A DNA stretch of 64,000 bases, from NCBI GenBank assembly GCA_905221615.1, contig CAJNDT010005446.1, positions 124,001 through 188,000 on the forward strand, given 5' to 3'. The notes beneath the pieces were generated by a model, which did no database searches, was not told where the DNA came from, and saw nothing but the letters and a program-made list of their open reading frames with translations. The translations under genes and the position numbers were made by a program. The DNA comes from Symbiodinium sp. CCMP2592 (Eukaryota > Sar > Dinophyceae > Suessiales > Symbiodiniaceae). Position 1 is the first letter of the stretch. Each line of letters begins with the position of its first letter. Shown here piece by piece: positions 19,469-28,369 of this stretch.

Positions 19469-22400
19469 CTACAGCTTAGCTCGACTAATACTGTACTCAC
19501 CAGATTCAATCACCTTTATGATGAAATCCGGTTTCATGGACTTTGTGAAACAATCAGCGGCTTGAGTGGCTGTATCGACCCAGTCCACTCTATCTCCACC
19601 CGCAGGGTAGGCTTCAACCGTGCGCTTACCGTCTTCTGTAAAGATAGACTGGCGAAGAGCGCTAAGTTCGATTTGCAATCGTTTGTCTTGCACACGGGAC
19701 GGAGCCTCCGTGTTGAGGTGATCGGCTAAGCTGCGGCAGTCCGTCAGCGCTATGTGCGGAACCTGTGTTCTCGCACGAAGTTCCCAATCGGGACCACTAC
19801 TACCGAATCCGTAGATTTCGGCTAGGGCTGCTCTTATGCGATCCCCTGCCTCTTGGGCACTTTGGAGTGCGTAAGTCTCAGCTTGAAGAGTTGCTCTGCA
19901 TACTCGTTTGATTGTGGTGGATGAGAACGACACGATCATTGTGTCGTAACGACTACAATTTGGATCGCGAAGCTGGGCAGCTGGAGCGAGAAAATGGATC
20001 CGTCCTTGTTGTGATCGGTCTCCCTTTTCACCCGCAAAGCTAGCGTCTGAGGCTGTCAGTACGCCCAGGCTCTCGAAATCAAAAGCACCATTTTTGTATC
20101 TTAGCTTAAGGTCGCGACCCTTTAAGGCAAGTTCTAGGACTTTGTTAGCCTCATGAAGAGTGCTAACAGTTGCACCTTTTATCGAGCTCTGAAGCTTCGA
20201 TACGCGGTATAGGATATCTGGCCTAGCTTGCCTAGAAATCCACGAAAGGCTGCCGACTACAGAACGTAGTTGACGTTCCTCACCTCGGTCAATAAGATCC
20301 GAGTGTTTCCTTCCTGCCTTGACATCAATGTAGGTGATCTTGTTCGTGTTATCGGTAACGTCGATTAACACGTCCTTTCCAGATATGTCGAATTGCTTAC
20401 CGCAGAAGCGTAGTCTTCCCGACTCGCGGCGGCCTACTTCGAACTTCTTTAGGAGCTTATCTATGATAGTTCCGCCCTTGCCTATCGATGCCCATAAAAA
20501 GTCATCGACATGTGTTGTCAAGACACAGACTACTTTTCCGGCGGCGCGGTAAAAGTAAAATGCAGGGAAAATCCTGCTTACCTGGAAACCGACTTCACGT
20601 GCTTCTCGGTCGACTTTCCTCCAGAATCCTCTGCCGCTATCGCAGAGTCCGTATACCGGTACTCTGATCAGGAGCATCGCTTCCGGATCTACTCCTGGAA
20701 GTCCTCCGCCAGGTTGTCTCATAAGTACAACCCTGTCTATTGGCTCGGCCTGAAAGTAGGCGTTGCGAATATCTGACGATTCTACAGGGACTCCATTGGA
20801 TGCGGCGAACGCTGATACTAGGCCATGCGTTTCGAGGTCTGAGGTTGGCGCGTCCGTGCGAACCTCTGTGGAATCTTCAAAATTTCCACAGGACACCAGT
20901 CTGGATTTGAACTCAGGTTCATAATCCGGCTTAAGACGTTCATGATAGTTCTTAATAGTGTCGACCCATTTAGATGGTATCGGCGTATGACCAGCGTCTA
21001 ATAGTTCCTTAAGCTGCGCTCCTTTCAGCGGAATTGCCGCTTGAAAATCCTCATATTTCTTCCATTCCTTAGCGCGTGATCCATCGATCCGCAGGCGGAC
21101 TGCTGGGGTGCATTCCCAGTATTTCAAGGCCTCGGGGAGGTCCTTGAGCTCCTGCTCAACCTGTTCTCTGGAAGAGAACCGGTTAGACCAAAAGCCACGG
21201 AGTTTCTGTCGAATACTCACGTTTGCTTCCTCCTCGTGTCTACGTTCCTCAAAACGTGACCTAATAGGGGCCGGCAGATCGTCCAGGAGGTCTGATCTGC
21301 TTCCTCTCCTGCTAGGATTAGGAGTTCTTTCTGCCTCGGGTTCAGCTGTACTGACCCGTCGGGACCTCGAAGATGATGCTGGTGGAGGTGATCTAGATCT
21401 ACCTCTCTCCGGTCGCTCTGGTTGTTCATTCATCTCCTCATCCTCGAAGATTGATGAGAGTGGTCCTGGGCCGTCCAGAAGACCATAGGATGGTTCTTCG
21501 ACTTCCTCTTGAGGTGTACCTTCCGAAGGTCCTTCTTCGGGCTCCTCATCATCGATGTCACCACCAGGTGCATCTCTGAGGTCCTCGAAGTGTTGCTGTC
21601 CGCGCACCAGTTCTTCTGGCAGCACGGGTTCCCCTTGGAGAACTGCGTGTGCAAGTGCCTCGGCATCTTGCGCAGGCCTAAGATTCTGTGCGGACACTAG
21701 AACCGGTACGTTCTGACACAAAACCCACACGCTCTCGTTCTGGCTACCCTCAAAACCGATTACTCTAGACGCGGTAGACCAAACAGTTTTACCCGTTTTA
21801 TCCCGCCTAAAGCAAACCACGTCTCCTACCGAGTACGTGTACGGCAGCGGTTTCGCATTCCTGAGAAGTGCACGCTGCACGCGTTTCGAGGTGTCCAGAT
21901 GGACAAAAGCCTTCTTGGCTTCCGTCCGAGCCTGATGGATTAGGGCAAAACGACTCTCGGGATCAACTTGGTCGTTTAACGATCCAAGATCTGCGGTGTT
22001 ATCCTCCTCTACTAGAGATGGAGGTCCCCGCGGCGTCTTCCCGAGTACCCACTGAGATGGGGAGTAACCTCCATGTCTCAGCATGCTATTCTTGGTGAGA
22101 CAACACTCATCCAAGACTGTCTGTAATGCCACTTCGCCTACGGCCTGTGTTTGCGATACTACCTTTCTAGTCATCGCTTTCAGGATCCCGCCGTGGCGTT
22201 CCACTCGGCCAATCGACTCGGGTGTTTCTAATGGCGCGTGGTGTACTTGGATGCCATGAGCCGCGCAGAACTGCGCTAGTACCCCGCGATTATGTAGACC
22301 TCGGTCGCACCGTATGATCGCCGGCATACCAGCCCATGCTGTCCAACGGCGTTGGATGGCCTCTAGACACCGGGCTGATGAAGGCAACCCGTCGCCTACG

Positions 22401-24547
22401 CGTACGGTCTCTGCAAGCTGAAAACACGTCCCTAAACACACCATATTCATAACTTGGTACTTAGTGCCTTGTGCATCTAAGCATTCGAAGATATCAATAC
22501 CTAGGGCGTGATTGAAGGAATACCGTTCCGGCATGGATACGGTGTGCGCGTTTCTACGAGGCTGTGCGTCTTCGCACTCATTGCACCTATGAAATTGAGC
22601 CGCCTCTATGTACGACTTATCGATTCTAGCGGTCCTTAAGAGGTTAACTAAAACCTTCTTAGGGCAATGGCCGAACTGGCGATGTAGCCGTCGGATCGCT
22701 ATGCGTATCCGCTGTGGCACTGCTCGCCATTTCGCGCGGCGCTCGGATTCCTCTATGGGTAATCCCCGCAAATCGACGTTGTCGAGGCGAGTTTCCTCCT
22801 CGATGGCCTCCTCGGAGGGGTCCATCAAAGCGAAATCGCGCGGTTCTTCCACCTGATCGAAGGGTTCTTCGTCGGCCTCAAGAGCCGGAAAAGCTTCTTG
22901 GGAAACAAGTGCAGTAGCTACTTGATGTTCTGCTATTTGCCGAAGCCACACAACGAAATCTACGGAAAACACATTGTCAAAACTCAACGGCGCCATATAG
23001 GGATAGCTATTTGTGGTCCAACCATCAAATACATCCATAATGCCATTGTCGTTGCCATAGTAGGAAATGTCGCCTACTCCGTATACAGGTTGAATAGGAA
23101 TGCTAGCTTCCTGCCACCTATAGGTCTGGGCACTGTCCATTAACAGGTACGGTGTTCCGGATGCTTCGGAGTGGCTGACAACTTCATCTATAAGGTCGGA
23201 GTGATTAAGGCCATCTATCGGGTCCTTATACCTTATAGCTACTATGACTAAACTAGGACCCACAGACTGCAGCTCCTTCCTGGCACCACTTGGTGTCCAG
23301 GCGCTCGTGGCGTTCAGGCCCACGTTGATGCAGTGGATCATTGGGTCCTGGAAGTGTTGGGGCTCGCTAGTGAAAACAACGATGTGCTTAGGACCAACAG
23401 TGGTTCCTACGTTGCTTACATCTAATAGGCGCTTAAGGGCCTTGTCATGGTCCCTTAATTCGTTGATACCTTTGGTTATCAACTTACGCCTCCCCTTACT
23501 CAACACTGCCATTGAGCACACAGACTTGAACCCAGCACTAGTTGGGGACTCCGAAGCAATTACTACTCCCTCGTCGCTATGCTCCTTTTTCAAAGTGAGG
23601 TTTAGCTGGCGGGCAATAGTTTCGGATTCAGAACTGGGGTCTGATCCAGAGCTAGACCACGACGCCCAACGTTTCTGTTTCTTGGTTCTTGGGTTCTTGG
23701 GTTGAGGAGGTCTTGGAGGTAAGGGCCTACCTCTCAAACCGTCACTACCCCTATCACTCGAAGGAACCTTCAACCAACCTGGGTCGTCGGGGTCTTCCTT
23801 TGGCTTCTTTTCTAGCTTGACCGGCTTCGGTTCAAGTTCCTGTGGAGGTCCAGATCCTACAGGTTGTGCGCTAAAAAGGCTTGGTGGTTGCGGCTTCTTC
23901 TTGCTTGCTACACCGGGGCCTGGCTTCAGGACTATAGGCTCATCTAGCTTGGGTTCTGGATTACTCCTAGAACCTGAGCCTAAACCGAACCCTGCACGCT
24001 CCCCTGTGTATGCGCCATAGGCTGTGCGCTTCTTGCTTTGCCCCTCAGGTTGTTTCTCTTTCTTGTAGGTAGAGTGGTGAGGCATCCTCTGGCCGGCAAC
24101 GCCTAGAGGTGGTCTCGCGAGACAAAGGAACTTGTTCTCGCCCGCCACGTCGCTGTCCTCCTCTACGGATGGACAGGGGGCATCAATGCTAACATCCCGG
24201 AGCAGGATTGTTAGCTCACCCCTCTTGAAGAGAACAACCGTCTTCTTCCACTGGTCGAAGGCATAGTCGTAGCGGAAGTTCTGCACGGTGGAGCCACCTC
24301 GTGGTCTCCACCAAAATCGCACATTGTGGAGCAATGTGCGATTGTTGCCTCCGCCCCTGCCGACGGGGCCGCGCCAGCCGTCTTTGTTCTTGAGCCCGTT
24401 ATCGGCTTCAAGCTGCTCCCTTTTGATGGTCCTTGCCAGATCCACCAACTCAGGGAAGGAGAGGTTTGCTGCCCACGGCGTGTTGTCGTCGGGCTCATCG
24501 TCGATCCCCGGGATCGCGTTCATTTCCTCTTCCGCGACGCTGTTCAT
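19469..24547 (-). CDS. pol: Element 1 Pol: integrase, reverse transcriptase, RNase H
   Basis: 1692 residues. Residues 1-600 are a poorly conserved, partly disordered N-region. The integrase zinc finger is H622-x4-H627...C655-x2-C658; the catalytic core has D685, D748 and E783 (Dx34E); and an SH3-like C-terminal part lies near 903-955. An acidic linker follows. The RVT_2 reverse transcriptase spans about 1150-1400, with D1259 and the HVDD active site at 1346-1349 (HVDD where YVDD is usual). RNase H has D1501, E1557 and D1603 and ends with the copia-type ADCFTK motif near 1664. Together these copy element RNA and integrate the DNA. The frame is open upstream of the first ATG and overlaps ORF4, so a +1 shift from ORF4 would be needed for a fusion. 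All key residues are present, so this copy may be active. Confidence 0.93.
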   Translation of the reverse strand: MNSVAEEEMNAIPGIDDEPDDNTPWAANLSFPELVDLARTIKREQLEADNGLKNKDGWRGPVGRGGGNNRTLLHNVRFWWRPRGGSTVQNFRYDYAFDQWKKTVVLFKRGELTILLRDVSIDAPCPSVEEDSDVAGENKFLCLARPPLGVAGQRMPHHSTYKKEKQPEGQSKKRTAYGAYTGERAGFGLGSGSRSNPEPKLDEPIVLKPGPGVASKKKPQPPSLFSAQPVGSGPPQELEPKPVKLEKKPKEDPDDPGWLKVPSSDRGSDGLRGRPLPPRPPQPKNPRTKKQKRWASWSSSGSDPSSESETIARQLNLTLKKEHSDEGVVIASESPTSAGFKSVCSMAVLSKGRRKLITKGINELRDHDKALKRLLDVSNVGTTVGPKHIVVFTSEPQHFQDPMIHCINVGLNATSAWTPSGARKELQSVGPSLVIVAIRYKDPIDGLNHSDLIDEVVSHSEASGTPYLLMDSAQTYRWQEASIPIQPVYGVGDISYYGNDNGIMDVFDGWTTNSYPYMAPLSFDNVFSVDFVVWLRQIAEHQVATALVSQEAFPALEADEEPFDQVEEPRDFALMDPSEEAIEEETRLDNVDLRGLPIEESERRAKWRAVPQRIRIAIRRLHRQFGHCPKKVLVNLLRTARIDKSYIEAAQFHRCNECEDAQPRRNAHTVSMPERYSFNHALGIDIFECLDAQGTKYQVMNMVCLGTCFQLAETVRVGDGLPSSARCLEAIQRRWTAWAGMPAIIRCDRGLHNRGVLAQFCAAHGIQVHHAPLETPESIGRVERHGGILKAMTRKVVSQTQAVGEVALQTVLDECCLTKNSMLRHGGYSPSQWVLGKTPRGPPSLVEEDNTADLGSLNDQVDPESRFALIHQARTEAKKAFVHLDTSKRVQRALLRNAKPLPYTYSVGDVVCFRRDKTGKTVWSTASRVIGFEGSQNESVWVLCQNVPVLVSAQNLRPAQDAEALAHAVLQGEPVLPEELVRGQQHFEDLRDAPGGDIDDEEPEEGPSEGTPQEEVEEPSYGLLDGPGPLSSIFEDEEMNEQPERPERGRSRSPPPASSSRSRRVSTAEPEAERTPNPSRRGSRSDLLDDLPAPIRSRFEERRHEEEANVSIRQKLRGFWSNRFSSREQVEQELKDLPEALKYWECTPAVRLRIDGSRAKEWKKYEDFQAAIPLKGAQLKELLDAGHTPIPSKWVDTIKNYHERLKPDYEPEFKSRLVSCGNFEDSTEVRTDAPTSDLETHGLVSAFAASNGVPVESSDIRNAYFQAEPIDRVVLMRQPGGGLPGVDPEAMLLIRVPVYGLCDSGRGFWRKVDREAREVGFQVSRIFPAFYFYRAAGKVVCVLTTHVDDFLWASIGKGGTIIDKLLKKFEVGRRESGRLRFCGKQFDISGKDVLIDVTDNTNKITYIDVKAGRKHSDLIDRGEERQLRSVVGSLSWISRQARPDILYRVSKLQSSIKGATVSTLHEANKVLELALKGRDLKLRYKNGAFDFESLGVLTASDASFAGEKGDRSQQGRIHFLAPAAQLRDPNCSRYDTMIVSFSSTTIKRVCRATLQAETYALQSAQEAGDRIRAALAEIYGFGSSGPDWELRARTQVPHIALTDCRSLADHLNTEAPSRVQDKRLQIELSALRQSIFTEDGKRTVEAYPAGGDRVDWVDTATQAADCFTKSMKPDFIIKVIESGEYSISRAKL

Positions 24548-24662
24548 TTGGTCCAGCCCGTCCGCAAAGGCGGTACGGGTTTCCTGGCCAACGTCGGCGC
24601 TGCTCCTTCCCGGCGTGCCTGATCGACGGCCATGCTTGCCGGGGTGGCGTCCCTCCAGCCTT

Positions 24663-26090
24663 TCAGATCTTGATCTCGGTGTCGAGCTCCTCGAGATGTA
24701 GCTGCCGGTGGATCTCGATCTCCCTCGCTGGGTAGAATCGCCTGCCAGAAGGGCTCTGTGCAGGGGTGCGCCTGCCAGAAGGGCTCTGTGCAGGAGTGCG
24801 GTGGTATCCTGTTAGATACCCCGCCTGTTGTTGCTGCTCAAACCACTGGTTCCAATCGTCGGCAACACATGCTTTCCCATAGAGTTCCTTATTCTCGGCT
24901 TGCAGCTCGAGAATGTTCAACTCGAGGGCCGCTTGGCGGTCCCTCAGCTCTTGGTTTTCCTTCTGAAGACGATCTAGAAGGGCTTCCGCACGCACTGCAC
25001 GATCGCGCCAGTCAAGGTCAGCGGATCGTCCAGGTGCCTGTGGATTGGGAGGTCCACTAGGGGTACCACCCTCTTCGGAACGCCTCGGTGGCCCACGAGG
25101 GGGTCCACGCGGTGACCGATCCTGAGTCGGATTCGGCGGTGGCGGTGGCGGCGCACCTCCGGATACCGACCCAGGGGTTGTGGTCGTAGACGGTCCTGCC
25201 GACTCCTGCTTCTTCGGCTGCTTGTTGGGAGTCGGCGCCCTGCCTAAGGATCCACTAGGTGGATTCCTCGGGGTCCCCGTTCTAACCGGTGGACCAATAG
25301 AGGTCGAGGACCTTCTACTCGGTGCAGGTGGTAGGCTATGCGAGGCAGGATCCGGCGGTGGTTGACGCATCTGCCGGTCCCTCTCTGCCTGCGCCGGGTG
25401 GCGCGCATAGCTGGTTATGGCGGGATCCAGATGCGCCAAGACCTTATTCCCGAGTTCAGTCGCAGAGGCATGTGTAAAATGTCCTCTGCACCAGGCGCAA
25501 TGGCCGCCGCACTTCATGTCCCCCCAGGATACATAGGCGTGTAGATGACCTAAAAAGTGGTTCATCCCCAAAGCATACAGGCCAGCCGACACGCAGGTCC
25601 CCATAGCGACACTGCGGTGTCTGTTCCCGTTGCAGAATGGCAAGACAATGCACGGCGTGTTCGACTTCACTGCCTTCTCGATGTCTCTAAAGATCATCGA
25701 AAGGAGTGCAGTGGCTCCAGGCATGAAGATCTGCTCCAGTATCTTCGGATGTCTGCCCACACATCCACCATACTCTCCGTCATGAGGATCGTTAAGCTTC
25801 CTCAGGTCGTGCAGGTGGAGCTTGTGGGACTTCGCAATCGATGGGGGAAGGCTATCCTCCCATCCGTCGCGGTTGTGGATCCTTACTCGGGTCTTGCCTC
25901 GAGCATCAAATTGATATCTTGCTCCACCAGTCAAGATAACGACGTCGCCGAAGTGGTCGTACGCCTTGTCAAAATGGAAGGATTCAGGGCCAACCGCACA
26001 CCCATTAACCAGTCCTTCAGTATCAGGTACTGGAGAGGTAAGGACCATGGCTGTTGGAGAAGGTCCCTTACGGGTACCTTCCTCAAGCAA
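24663..26090 (-). CDS. Element 1 ORF4: RapZ C-terminal-like domain plus coiled coil
   Basis: 475 residues from a TTG; the frame is open up to 26168, so translation probably enters by frameshift from ORF3. Residues about 88-175 hold HLHDLRKLNDP, then a long helix, then LPFCNGNRHRSVAMG (C153, H158, R159, S160). This arrangement (D.R.L.DP ... CxxGxxHRSVA) is that of the RapZ/YvcJ C-terminal domain, an RNA-binding region in bacterial RapZ. It also fits a Cx5R(S) phosphatase-like loop. A CxxxCxxC cluster (C194, C198, C201) follows. Residues 240-350 are Pro/Ser-rich; about 355-400 form a coiled coil; and a tandem 10-residue repeat lies near the end. I know of no standard copia protein with this domain. 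Its role is unknown. Confidence 0.65.
   Translation of the reverse strand: MLEEGTRKGPSPTAMVLTSPVPDTEGLVNGCAVGPESFHFDKAYDHFGDVVILTGGARYQFDARGKTRVRIHNRDGWEDSLPPSIAKSHKLHLHDLRKLNDPHDGEYGGCVGRHPKILEQIFMPGATALLSMIFRDIEKAVKSNTPCIVLPFCNGNRHRSVAMGTCVSAGLYALGMNHFLGHLHAYVSWGDMKCGGHCAWCRGHFTHASATELGNKVLAHLDPAITSYARHPAQAERDRQMRQPPPDPASHSLPPAPSRRSSTSIGPPVRTGTPRNPPSGSLGRAPTPNKQPKKQESAGPSTTTTPGSVSGGAPPPPPPNPTQDRSPRGPPRGPPRRSEEGGTPSGPPNPQAPGRSADLDWRDRAVRAEALLDRLQKENQELRDRQAALELNILELQAENKELYGKACVADDWNQWFEQQQQAGYLTGYHRTPAQSPSGRRTPAQSPSGRRFYPAREIEIHRQLHLEELDTEIKI
24739..24798. repeat. Two 30-bp tandem copies inside ORF4
   Basis: CGCCTGCCAGAAGGGCTCTG... is repeated twice with one base difference, adding ten in-frame residues (RTPAQSPSGR) near the C-terminus of ORF4. 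It preserves the frame, consistent with selection on the protein or a very recent event. Confidence 0.9.
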
Positions 26091-27736
26091 CCCCTCGATT
26101 GGTCCCCTAGGGTACCAATCTCCAGGGATGCTTCCGAATCTTCTGCAACCAGGGCCCTCACTGCAGGCCTAGCTCTGACTATGGACCTACATTCAGGGGT
26201 CCTAAGTGCCCTAACACAGGCTGGTAAGTCCTCTTCAAAGGTACTTAAGCATAGTAGAAGTAGTCCTGTTTCCTGGCACCTACCAAGAGGTACCCGTGAT
26301 AATGAGCCATCTTGGTTGCGGATCATGCAGGTACATGTTTTCATGTCCTTAATAAGCCCTAAGGTGCTTTGGGCAAACAGGCTCAGCAGCAAGGGGTTTC
26401 GGGCAGAGGTGTCTACTTCGTGAGATTCTAGTACACCCCCAATGGTTGTGTCTCCCTTGACTATGCTGAACGGCAAACGACGTTTTCCAAGTGTGTTGGA
26501 TGTTGCACCTAAACCCGCAAACGACTTTTTCCTAGAATCAACCCAGGGGAAACTTAGGCCTAGCGCCTTAAGTCTCTTCTCGGCTAGTGCTCCCCAGGAT
26601 GCACTATGGCAGGTGGAATTGCAACCTTCGTCGAGGGCACCCCATACGTGGGCCTCTAACGGGTCCCACATGTCTACTAGGGGGAGGTTGTCAATTCGGA
26701 CTAGATCGCTACCAGAAGCTGATCCTGCACCTGCAATATTCCTAGGAAAAACCTTAGGTTTTCCATCGCCCTTCCCCTTAGCCTTCGCCTTAGAGAGGGC
26801 CTTGGGCGGTGCAGGTTGACTTGGCTCTGAAGGTGAGATCCCTCTACCTTTACCCCGCTTAAGCCACCTAGGTTTCGGTTCTATCCCTGCTCCCTTGCCC
26901 TGCCCGATGGTCCTCGCCGGCGCCGCGGTCGAAGCTGAGTTGCCACTGTCGGGCAGGTCCTGTCGAGAGGCGGAGGCACTGGCCCGGGAGGGTCCAGTGA
27001 AGCGGTTAGGCCTCGTGACGTAAGGATCACGGGGCTCCTCTTCAGCTTGCACATAGGCTTGTGCTGCGTCTGCCTCCCATACAACCGACCTATCTACGAA
27101 ACCACCCTTAGGGTTTTCCTTAGGGGTCGGCTCGACTGGATTAGGGGTCTTAGGGATATTTTGGTTTTGGCTCGACGACGAGGATGCCTGGGCATTCCTC
27201 GGAGAGGATGCTTGAGCATTCCCCTGTGGGGGCGAGGAGGCTTCCGCCTTCCACTTGGCGCGGATGTACTCAGGTCCTGCCTTAGCGCAGGCCTCTCTGT
27301 ACTCCTCCTCGCGCCTCTGTGCGTCGAGTTCTCTTCTCCTGGCGAAACCCTCTGCCAGGATCTGCTCCCGTCTGCGTCTCCAGGCATCATGCCTTGGGAG
27401 ATTCTGGAGGTCCAGGTCTCGCTCTGTAGGATCCTCCCACCAAGGGACCGGTTCGGTTCCCTGCCGCTGGCGTGCTTGGAAGTCCAGCTGCATGATCTCC
27501 CTTCCGGGAACGTGTCGCACTTGCAGACGGTTCTGAGCCGCCGACGCTGAGGCAGGAGGCGTCACACTGTCGGATTCGGCATCATTCTGAATCTGCTGGC
27601 GCGCCTGCTCAAAGGCTGCGTCAAGATCCTCTTGAGCTTGCCTGGCGAAAAAAATCGTCCAGCTCAGCAACATTGTAGGATCCTGGCGATCCGTCGTCCG
27701 ACGAACCACCCGGGAACGGGTCGTACAGATCGTCAT
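25931..27736 (-). CDS. Element 1 ORF3: protease region
   Basis: Up to 601 residues. The first 30 residues overlap ORF2 in another frame, and real coding probably enters at the T7 run near 27650 (ORF2 ...DDFF, ORF3 FFARQAQEDLDAAFEQARQQ). Residues 30-160 are a charged helical region. 160-345 are low-complexity Pro/Ser/Lys-Gly. About 362-466 is a retropepsin-like aspartic protease: ALDEGCNSTCHS holds the catalytic Asp (D369) in a DEGC variant of DTG, followed by SFAGLG, LPFSIV and PLLLSLFAQSTLGLIKDM. It would cut the polyprotein. The last 60 residues overlap ORF4, and the true continuation is probably ORF4 through a -1 shift. Confidence 0.75.
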   Translation of the reverse strand: MTICTTRSRVVRRTTDRQDPTMLLSWTIFFARQAQEDLDAAFEQARQQIQNDAESDSVTPPASASAAQNRLQVRHVPGREIMQLDFQARQRQGTEPVPWWEDPTERDLDLQNLPRHDAWRRRREQILAEGFARRRELDAQRREEEYREACAKAGPEYIRAKWKAEASSPPQGNAQASSPRNAQASSSSSQNQNIPKTPNPVEPTPKENPKGGFVDRSVVWEADAAQAYVQAEEEPRDPYVTRPNRFTGPSRASASASRQDLPDSGNSASTAAPARTIGQGKGAGIEPKPRWLKRGKGRGISPSEPSQPAPPKALSKAKAKGKGDGKPKVFPRNIAGAGSASGSDLVRIDNLPLVDMWDPLEAHVWGALDEGCNSTCHSASWGALAEKRLKALGLSFPWVDSRKKSFAGLGATSNTLGKRRLPFSIVKGDTTIGGVLESHEVDTSARNPLLLSLFAQSTLGLIKDMKTCTCMIRNQDGSLSRVPLGRCQETGLLLLCLSTFEEDLPACVRALRTPECRSIVRARPAVRALVAEDSEASLEIGTLGDQSRGCLRKVPVRDLLQQPWSLPLQYLILKDWLMGVRLALNPSILTRRTTTSATSLS

Positions 27737-28295
27737 CGGCCCTGGCCCTGAAGCTTTCTATTAGAATAGCTTCTCGATAATCGCGATTGAGATCCGGGTC
27801 CTGGCTGTGCACAACGGAATCGGTCCCCAAGGAATCCGAGATGTTGTACAGCTCCGGAGTATTTGAGGCTGGCTCAGGCTCTGGAGCTGGGTCTGGCTCT
27901 GAAGCAGGAACGGCTGGAACAGGCTGCTTAGCCTTCCCCTTTCCTTTGTTGCGCCCGGGGCTGCGCCCTCGGGCCACCATTGCTGTCGGGGCGAACTCCC
28001 AGGAGGGACTTATGGGACTAGACCCGACTATCATGGTGATTGCTTCCTTAAGCCACAAGTGAAGCCCTGTTGGGTGAATCCGTTCCTCCAACGCAATGGC
28101 CTGGTTGATGCGATCTTGGTACAAACCCATGATCTGCAGCACTGCCTCAGGGTCGAGGTCAGCGGTCGCGTCGTCAGCGGTAACCGCTTGAACCAGGGGA
28201 AGCGCGAGGTCCGTCGCTTCCAAGATGCGTTCCGAGACGGCTTTCCGTTCTCGGTGAAACTCCTGCGGCACTTCATCAACGATAGTGCCACACAT
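27621..28295 (-). CDS. Element 1 ORF2: unassigned linker protein
   Basis: 224 residues starting at an ATG, but the frame is open upstream across the gag stop, so a -1 shift from Gag is equally possible. Residues 1-90 are helical (ERILEATDLALPLVQ...LQIMGLYQDRINQAIALEER) and 100-150 are Lys-Gly and Pro/Glu-rich. The C-terminus ends in acidic sequence leading to the T7 run, where the frame passes to ORF3. No known domain is recognised. Its place between Gag and protease suggests a Gag-Pol linker. Confidence 0.55.
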   Translation of the reverse strand: MCGTIVDEVPQEFHRERKAVSERILEATDLALPLVQAVTADDATADLDPEAVLQIMGLYQDRINQAIALEERIHPTGLHLWLKEAITMIVGSSPISPSWEFAPTAMVARGRSPGRNKGKGKAKQPVPAVPASEPDPAPEPEPASNTPELYNISDSLGTDSVVHSQDPDLNRDYREAILIESFRARADDDLYDPFPGGSSDDGSPGSYNVAELDDFFRQASSRGS

Positions 28296-28369
28296 TCTAC
28301 AGAAGGTTCGGGACGTGATCCTCGAACTACCCCGATGGTCTGTTGCTTCATGTGAGCATACAGAGGGGT

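Noticed and set aside
23200-24000. A separate host gene in the N-terminal 600 residues of element 1 Pol
   Set aside because: The frame is continuous with integrase, lacks recognisable host domains, and lies between protease and integrase as expected for an element-encoded region.
20334-24735. Numerous plus-strand frames opposite element 1 Pol
   Set aside because: They are antisense shadows of a well-supported coding frame with full RT and integrase motifs.
25456-25653. Alternative minus-strand frame in ORF4 of element 1
   Set aside because: It is a different frame over the RapZ-like region; the main frame has the recognisable motifs.
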